Part shown: one piece after another, positions 59,271-64,000 of the stretch
Position numbering within the stretch: the stretch's first letter is position 1
How the letters are laid out: each line of letters starts with the position of its first letter
Assembly (NCBI RefSeq): GCF_000282515.1
Contig: NZ_AKJD01000108.1
Coordinates: 1-64,000 of the forward strand
Source of the DNA: Pseudomonas sp. GM80
GTDB lineage: Bacteria; Pseudomonadota; Gammaproteobacteria; Pseudomonadales; Pseudomonadaceae
DNA length: 64,000 nucleotides
Reading direction: 5' to 3'
Made by a program: the position numbers and the translations under genes
The notes under the pieces: model-generated
The model's input: the letters and a program-made list of their open reading frames with translations, nothing else
Databases searched by the model: none
What the model was told of the DNA's origin: nothing

Positions 59271-61649
59271 ATGAAATTCAGTGAACAATGGCTGCGTGGC
59301 TGGGTTAGCCCGCAGGTAGATCGCGATGAGCTGGTTGCTCGTCTGTCGATGGCCGGTCTTGAGGTCGATAGCGTTACGCCGGCCGCCGGTGTTTTCAGCG
59401 GCGTGGTCGTGGGCGAGGTGCTGAGCACCGAGCAACACCCGGATGCCGACAAGTTGCGCGTTTGCCAGGTGAGCAATGGCGCGGAAACCTTCCAGGTCGT
59501 GTGCGGTGCGCCAAACGTGCGTCCGGGCCTGAAGATTCCGTTCGCCATGATCGGTGCCGAGCTGCCGGGCGACTTCAAAATCAAGAAAGCCAAGCTGCGT
59601 GGCGTCGAGTCCAACGGCATGCTGTGCTCGCAAGCCGAGCTGCAAGTCGGTGAAGGCAACGACGGTCTCATGGAGCTGCCGGCCGATGCGCCGGTGGGCG
59701 AAGATTTCCGTGTGTATCTGGATCTTGAAGACGCCAGCATCGAGGTCGACCTGACCCCGAACCGTGGCGACTGCCTGTCCCTGGCTGGTCTGGCCCGTGA
59801 AGTCGGCGCGCTGTACGACGCACCGGTTACCCGTCCGGTGGTCATGGCCATTCCTGCCGTGCACGACGAAGTGCGTTCGGTAGAAGTACTGGCCCCTGCT
59901 GCATGCCCACGTTACCTGGGTCGTGTGATCCGTAACGTTGATCTGTCCAAGCCAACCCCACTGTGGATGGTTGAGCGTCTGCGTCGCGCCGACGTGCGCA
60001 GCATCGATGCTGCCGTCGACATCACCAACTACGTGATGCTCGAACTGGGTCAGCCAATGCACGCTTTCGATCTCGCCGAAATCAATGGCGGCATCCGTGT
60101 ACGCATGGCGGAAGAGGGCGAGAAGCTGGTGCTGCTCGACGGTCAGGAAGTCAGCCTGCGTAGCGATACGCTGGTCATCGCCGACCACACCCGCGCGCTG
60201 GCGATTGCCGGTGTCATGGGTGGCGAGCACAGCGGTGTGTCCGCGACCACTCGCGACGTATTCCTGGAATCCGCATTCTTCGACCAGATCGCTGTCGCTG
60301 GCAAGGCTCGTTCCTACGGCCTGCACACCGATGCGTCGCACCGCTACGAGCGTGGCGTTGACTGGCAACTGGCCCGTGAAGCCATGGAGCGCGCCACTGG
60401 CCTGCTGCTGGAAATCACTGGCGGTGAAGCTGGCCCGATCATCGAGACCGTCAGCGAACAGCACCTGCCGTCAATCGCGGCGATCACTCTGCGTTCCCAG
60501 CGCATCGCTCAGATGCTGGGCATGGAAATGGATTCGGCACAGGTCGAGCGTCTGCTCAGCGGTCTGGGTCTTGGCATTACTGCCGATGGTGAAGGCCAGT
60601 GGCGCGTAGAAGTGCCAAGCCATCGCTTCGACATCAGCCTGGAAGTCGATCTGATCGAAGAACTGGCTCGCCTGTACGGTTACAACCGTCTGCCGGTGCG
60701 TTACCCGCAAGCTCGCCTGGCACCGCAGGCCAAGGCTGAAGCGCGTAGCGACCTGCCGGAACTGCGTCGCCTGTTGGTGGCCCGTGGTTATCAGGAAGCC
60801 ATCACCTACAGCTTCATCGATCCACGTCAGTTCGAACTGTTCAATCCGGGCGTTGAGCCGCTGTTGCTGGCCAATCCGATCTCCAACGACATGGCGGCCA
60901 TGCGTTCGTCGCTGTGGCCAGGTTTGGTCAAGGCGTTGCAGCACAACCTCAATCGTCAGCAAGATCGCGTGCGTCTGTTCGAAAGCGGTCTGCGCTTTGT
61001 TGGTCAGCTGGCAGGCCTGAAGCAAGAGCCGATGCTGTCCGGTGTGGTGTGCGGTAGCCGTCTGCCGGAAGGCTGGGCACAAGGTCGCGACACCGTCGAC
61101 TTCTTCGACGTCAAAGCTGACGTGGAAGCGGTGCTGGGCTTCGCCGGTGCGCTGGATTCGTTCACTTTCGCTCCGGGCAAACACCCGGCGCTGCACCCGG
61201 GTCAAACCGCGCGCATCGAGCGGGAAGGGCGTGAAGTCGGTTTCATCGGTGCCATTCACCCTGAACTGTCGAAAGCTCTGGGGCTGGACCGTCCGGTCTT
61301 CGTTTTCGAGCTGGTCCTGGCTGAAGTGGCACTCGGTAAAATGCCGAAATTCCACGAGTTGTCGCGCTTTCCTGAAGTGCGTCGTGACCTTGCACTGATT
61401 GCGCACAAAGACGTCGCCGCCTCGGCAGTACTGGACGTAATCCGTGAAAATGCAGGCGAATGGCTCACAGATCTCAGGCTGTTTGACGTATATCAGGGTA
61501 AAGGCATTGATCCTGATAGAAAAAGCCTTGCAGTTGGCTTGACCTGGCAGCATCCATCGCGCACTCTTAATGACGATGAGGTGAATTCGACGACGCAAAA
61601 TATCCTCACCTCGCTCGAACAAAGGTTGAACGCCACGTTAAGGAAGTGA
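59271..61649 (+). CDS. pheT: Phenylalanyl-tRNA synthetase beta subunit
   Basis: The 792-residue subunit that holds the editing site and contacts tRNA. Domains in order: N-terminal tRNA-binding domain (about 40-150), B3/B4 editing domain (about 210-400), B5 domain (about 405-475), a catalytic-like core and a C-terminal FDX-ACB anticodon-binding domain (about 700-792). AGGAG precedes the ATG. ihfA follows after 3 bp, as in other gamma-proteobacteria. Confidence 0.97.
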   Translation: MKFSEQWLRGWVSPQVDRDELVARLSMAGLEVDSVTPAAGVFSGVVVGEVLSTEQHPDADKLRVCQVSNGAETFQVVCGAPNVRPGLKIPFAMIGAELPGDFKIKKAKLRGVESNGMLCSQAELQVGEGNDGLMELPADAPVGEDFRVYLDLEDASIEVDLTPNRGDCLSLAGLAREVGALYDAPVTRPVVMAIPAVHDEVRSVEVLAPAACPRYLGRVIRNVDLSKPTPLWMVERLRRADVRSIDAAVDITNYVMLELGQPMHAFDLAEINGGIRVRMAEEGEKLVLLDGQEVSLRSDTLVIADHTRALAIAGVMGGEHSGVSATTRDVFLESAFFDQIAVAGKARSYGLHTDASHRYERGVDWQLAREAMERATGLLLEITGGEAGPIIETVSEQHLPSIAAITLRSQRIAQMLGMEMDSAQVERLLSGLGLGITADGEGQWRVEVPSHRFDISLEVDLIEELARLYGYNRLPVRYPQARLAPQAKAEARSDLPELRRLLVARGYQEAITYSFIDPRQFELFNPGVEPLLLANPISNDMAAMRSSLWPGLVKALQHNLNRQQDRVRLFESGLRFVGQLAGLKQEPMLSGVVCGSRLPEGWAQGRDTVDFFDVKADVEAVLGFAGALDSFTFAPGKHPALHPGQTARIEREGREVGFIGAIHPELSKALGLDRPVFVFELVLAEVALGKMPKFHELSRFPEVRRDLALIAHKDVAASAVLDVIRENAGEWLTDLRLFDVYQGKGIDPDRKSLAVGLTWQHPSRTLNDDEVNSTTQNILTSLEQRLNATLRK

Positions 61650-61652
61650 CGT

Positions 61653-61955
61653 ATGGGGGCTTTGACGAAAGCTGAGATGGCGGAACGTCTGTATGAAGAG
61701 CTGGGCCTGAACAAGCGGGAAGCCAAGGAATTGGTCGAACTGTTTTTTGAGGAAATCAGGCACGCTCTTGAAGACAACGAGCAGGTCAAATTGTCCGGTT
61801 TCGGCAATTTCGACCTTCGGGACAAACGCCAGCGGCCTGGCCGCAACCCGAAAACGGGGGAAGAAATCCCGATCACGGCTCGCCGTGTGGTCACCTTTCG
61901 TCCAGGGCAGAAGTTGAAGGCCCGAGTTGAGGCTTATGCTGGAACCAAGTCATAA
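61653..61955 (+). CDS. ihfA: Integration host factor alpha subunit
   Basis: A 100-residue DNA-bending protein. The beta-arm RPGRNPKTGEEIPITARRV carries the intercalating proline. It works as a heterodimer with IhfB. The ORF follows pheT at 3 bp and overlaps the MerR gene by 20 bp. Confidence 0.97.
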   Translation: MGALTKAEMAERLYEELGLNKREAKELVELFFEEIRHALEDNEQVKLSGFGNFDLRDKRQRPGRNPKTGEEIPITARRVVTFRPGQKLKARVEAYAGTKS

Positions 61956-62292
61956 CGACGAACTTCCCGTCATCCCGGGCAAACGCTACTTCACCATTGG
62001 TGAAGTCAGCGAGCTGTGTGCCGTAAAGCCACACGTGCTGCGCTACTGGGAGCAGGAGTTTTCTCAACTCAACCCCGTCAAACGCCGCGGAAACCGCCGG
62101 TATTATCAGCGCCAGGATGTGCTGATGATCCGGCAGATCCGCGCGCTCCTTTATGATCAAGGTTTCACCATCGGCGGCGCACGCCTGCGCCTGTCCGGCG
62201 ATGAGGCCAAAGACGACACTACCCAGTACAAGCAGATGATTCGGCAGATGATTGCTGAATTGGAAGATGTGCTGGTGGTTCTCAAGAAATAA
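61936..62292 (+). CDS. MerR-family transcriptional regulator
   Basis: A 118-residue regulator with a MerR winged helix at about 19-85: RYFTIGEVSELCAVKPHVLRYWEQEF, then RRYYQRQDVLMI. The C-terminal dimer coil is short and has no cysteines, so it is not a metal sensor of the classic type. The start at 61936 is the nearest ATG that keeps the whole domain. The position after ihfA is conserved in pseudomonads. Target genes are unknown. Confidence 0.9.
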   Translation: MLEPSHNDELPVIPGKRYFTIGEVSELCAVKPHVLRYWEQEFSQLNPVKRRGNRRYYQRQDVLMIRQIRALLYDQGFTIGGARLRLSGDEAKDDTTQYKQMIRQMIAELEDVLVVLKK

Positions 62293-62380
62293 AAAGCAGC
62301 GTTTGAATACTTCCAGTTTTCAAAAGCTTGCGCTATATTCTTGAGCGTTCTTCGAGGTGAAGGGCGGGTTGTAAATCAGT

Positions 62381-62457
62381 CGGGGCGTAGCGCAGTCCGG
62401 TAGCGCACTAGCATGGGGTGCTAGGGGTCGAGTGTTCGAATCACTCCGTCCCGACCA
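62381..62457 (+). tRNA. tRNA-Pro (anticodon GGG)
   Basis: A 77-nt cloverleaf, acceptor CGGGGCG/CGTCCCG (one G-T pair), anticodon loop ATGGGGT with GGG, T-loop TTCGAAT, encoded CCA. A possible -10 box TATATT lies at 62334-62339. Confidence 0.96.
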
Positions 62458-62483
62458 TAATTCCTGAGTAAAATCAGACACTT

Positions 62484-62510
62484 AAGCCGATCAGATGGAT
62501 CGGCTTTTTT
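62484..62510 (+). terminator. Terminator of tRNA-Pro
   Basis: AAGCCGATC (62484-62492) pairs with GATCGGCTT (62498-62506), then T residues. Confidence 0.85.
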
Positions 62511-62552
62511 GTGCCTGCGCAAAACCAGCGCAAAACTAACCTGCGGTTGGCG

Positions 62553-63230
62553 CTAGTACCTCAGAAAATCTCTGGAGGTATTTCCGCAGTTGAACAGCAC
62601 ATCCAGAATACTCACGCCATGCGTGAACTCGCCCCACAGTTGCGGGTATTCACGGTATCCAGAGTAATCAAACCACGTCAGTTTGATTCCGGATTCGGCG
62701 AACATATCTTCCTCTAAGTAGTTTTCAGCCGCAGGGCCGGAAACGTATTCTGTCGCCCCCGCTTGCCGGCAAAGATCGACGATTCTTTCTGTTTTGCCTT
62801 CGCAGAGTGAATAGTCCCAAGAGTTTTTTATTGTGGTGGTTATCTTGAGGTAGGCGCAGATCGTTTCAATCAGCGTTCTATTGAGCTCTGAAAGGCTTGT
62901 GAATTGTCGATCCAGATACAGTGGTTTCAGCAGTTGAGAAATTTCGCCGAAATATTCTGCCTTGGCATAGTTGGCTTCGATGCTGCTCCAGTGCTTGATC
63001 TGCCACCTTGGGTCGAGCTCAACGTCTCTGATTCTTCTGTTCAGGTTGGAGCCGGCGGGGACGGTCAGCCATTTAACGCCTTGCGGAGTTTTTATCTGGT
63101 TTCTGTTTCGCCAGTCATTTTTCGTGTATTGCATGTCATCGTAAATGATGAATTCATCAACGGCTGCAATCATGTCGAAATAACCCTTCCAGGGTATGTA
63201 GTTCGATTGGAGGATTGCCACTCGCTTCAT
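62553..63230 (-). CDS. WbqC family protein
   Basis: A 225-residue protein with the WbqC pattern: N-terminal AILQSNYIPWKGYFDMI, FIIYDDMQYTKNDWRNRN, then WGEFTHGVSILDVLFNCG near the end. WbqC-type proteins occur in polysaccharide (O-antigen) gene sets, often linked with amino-sugar modification. There is no other such gene here. Its base composition is lower in GC than the neighbours, and it sits right after a tRNA gene; both suggest acquisition by transfer. Confidence 0.85.
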   Translation of the reverse strand: MKRVAILQSNYIPWKGYFDMIAAVDEFIIYDDMQYTKNDWRNRNQIKTPQGVKWLTVPAGSNLNRRIRDVELDPRWQIKHWSSIEANYAKAEYFGEISQLLKPLYLDRQFTSLSELNRTLIETICAYLKITTTIKNSWDYSLCEGKTERIVDLCRQAGATEYVSGPAAENYLEEDMFAESGIKLTWFDYSGYREYPQLWGEFTHGVSILDVLFNCGNTSRDFLRY

Positions 63231-63543
63231 GCTTGATTCACTTCTAACGATCAATAATTTTCAGAATGCTACCAGATCACTATCCAGTCACCTATTCAAC
63301 GAAATCAACCGAGTGCGTGACAGTGAGATGGCATCGATCGGCCTCACGTGTTACGCCAGGCTTACGCTGGACCTCAAAGGTAAACCTGGCTTCGATGGCC
63401 TGAGCGTCTCAGCGCTGCCTTGGGCGCTCGGTAGACTGATCAAACCTTTATGCGCGGTCGATTTCAAAGACCGCGTGCGCACGCTCAAACGCGGTCTGGC
63501 AGATGACTGGTCGCAATCACAGGGCAACCTTTTCGGGGTCTGA
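63229..63543 (+). CDS. Unrecognised ORF, possibly a gene remnant
   Basis: An open frame of 104 codons, or 72 from the ATG at 63328 (MASIGLTCYARLTLDLKG). The 63229 start overlaps the divergent wbqC start, so the shorter form is more likely if it is real. I recognise no domain. A hairpin (CGCGGTC/GACCGCG, 63453-63475) lies within. It may be a decayed fragment. Between its end and gspJ (63544-63705) only a hairpin at 63679-63707 is seen. Confidence 0.3.
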   Translation: MLDSLLTINNFQNATRSLSSHLFNEINRVRDSEMASIGLTCYARLTLDLKGKPGFDGLSVSALPWALGRLIKPLCAVDFKDRVRTLKRGLADDWSQSQGNLFGV

Positions 63544-63705
63544 ACTGATCGCTTGAATACCTGACCCAGGCAAAGGCCAGCCAGCAGGCTCTGATCCCCG
63601 AACCGCTTTGAGGGGCGGGCCAGTCAACTGAAAGCCCGGCTTGACCAAGACCAATGTGCGCAGCTGTTTCGATGCTTGAAGGGGGAAGGCGTTTCATTCT
63701 TCCCC

Positions 63706-64000
63706 TTAGTCCAGTGGCCCCACTACCTGCCGATAATGCTCCTCGCCCTGCGGCGTCCCTCGGGTCAGGCGAATCTCCAGACCTTGTGGGTTTTCTTTGC
63801 GGTTCCCACTGAGTTGGCGCCAGCCCATGTCTGCCTCCCAGACGCGCACTTGCAGGTCGCTGATGCTGTCGAGTACGGCCACGGCTTCTTTGGGGGCGGG
63901 CAGGGGATATCGATTGCGGGCTGGCGCAGCGGCGCGGTACAGGGTTTGATTTTTCAGCCACCAGCGCACGCGCTGCAAACCGTCCTGCGGGTCCGCGGCG
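63706..64000 (-). CDS. gspJ: Type II secretion minor pseudopilin GspJ, C-terminal part (cut by window end)
   Basis: The frame is open to the right edge, so only about the last 98 residues are seen. The segment LQRVRWWLKNQTLYRAAAP and the later VRVWEADMGW ... LEIRLTRG fit the C-terminal part of GspJ/XcpW proteins, which cap the pseudopilus tip with GspI and GspK. A methionine-like start at 63978 is really a TTG leucine inside the gene. Other gsp/xcp genes should lie beyond the edge. A GC-rich hairpin (63679-63707) follows the stop. Confidence 0.65.
   Translation of the reverse strand, partial: AADPQDGLQRVRWWLKNQTLYRAAAPARNRYPLPAPKEAVAVLDSISDLQVRVWEADMGWRQLSGNRKENPQGLEIRLTRGTPQGEEHYRQVVGPLD

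Noticed and set aside
62511..62717. 68-codon plus-strand frame after tRNA-Pro
   Set aside because: Overlaps the 3' end of the wbqC-like gene on the other strand and lacks a ribosome binding site.

Overview
The window is a stretch of Pseudomonas chromosome, most likely from the P. fluorescens group. Gene order and protein sequence both point there: leuC-leuD-methyltransferase-leuB-asd-asd paralogue-fimV-truA-trpF-accD-folC-dedD-cvpA-purF-metZ is a typical pseudomonad order, thrS-infC-rpmI-rplT-pheST-ihfA-merR-tRNA-Pro follows later, an rsmE-type CsrA paralogue is present, and long palindromic REP doublets (REPINs) sit between genes. Base composition is high GC except for short AT-richer patches near 38.5-39.6 kb and 62.5-63.3 kb.

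Layout. 0.1-6.3 kb: dusC, then a chaperone cluster (DUF1266 protein, J-domain/DUF805 protein, convergent HscC-type Hsp70). 6.4-9.7 kb: a five-PAS GGDEF-EAL protein. 9.8-17.4 kb: a LysR regulator divergent from leuC, leucine genes, asd and its catalytically dead-looking paralogue. 17.6-29.6 kb: fimV, truA, trpF, accD, folC, dedD, cvpA, purF, metZ and an SDR gene. 29.7-30.2 kb: a tRNA-Val(UAC)-Asp-Asp cluster. 30.6-36.2 kb: an exported molybdenum hydroxylase operon (large subunit, 2Fe-2S subunit, tri-haem cytochrome c, XdhC). 36.3-44.5 kb: accessory and small genes, including a PuuB-like oxidase, tRNA-Val(GAC), a colicin-immunity-like protein, a duplicated small periplasmic protein, rsmE, a siderophore-interacting protein, an endA operon and periplasmic glutaminase-asparaginase. 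44.8-52.5 kb: a FlxA-like gene with a FliA-type promoter, then rbsBACRKD plus an exported nucleoside hydrolase. 52.6-54.7 kb: small proteins and a cold-shock protein. 55.0-62.5 kb: the translation cluster thrS to tRNA-Pro. 62.5-64 kb: a WbqC-like gene, an unrecognised ORF and the 3' end of a type II secretion gspJ gene.

How the genes work together. leuC/leuD/leuB carry out the isomerase and dehydrogenase steps of leucine synthesis. The ribose block couples periplasmic nucleoside cleavage to ribose import, phosphorylation and LacI-type control. The molybdenum operon has all parts needed for a periplasmic hydroxylase that passes electrons to cytochrome c. The translation cluster shows several apparent self-control signals.

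The most interesting signals are regulatory: two stem-loops in the thrS leader that look like threonine tRNA anticodon arms; an RsmA/RsmE-type binding site on the ribosome binding site of rsmE itself; a sigma-28 promoter in front of a FlxA-like gene; a LexA-like box in front of DUF1654-endA; and an orphan promoter-terminator pair suggesting a short sRNA. I found no CRISPR array, intact insertion sequence or prophage. Calls were made by reading the sequence, with no database search.
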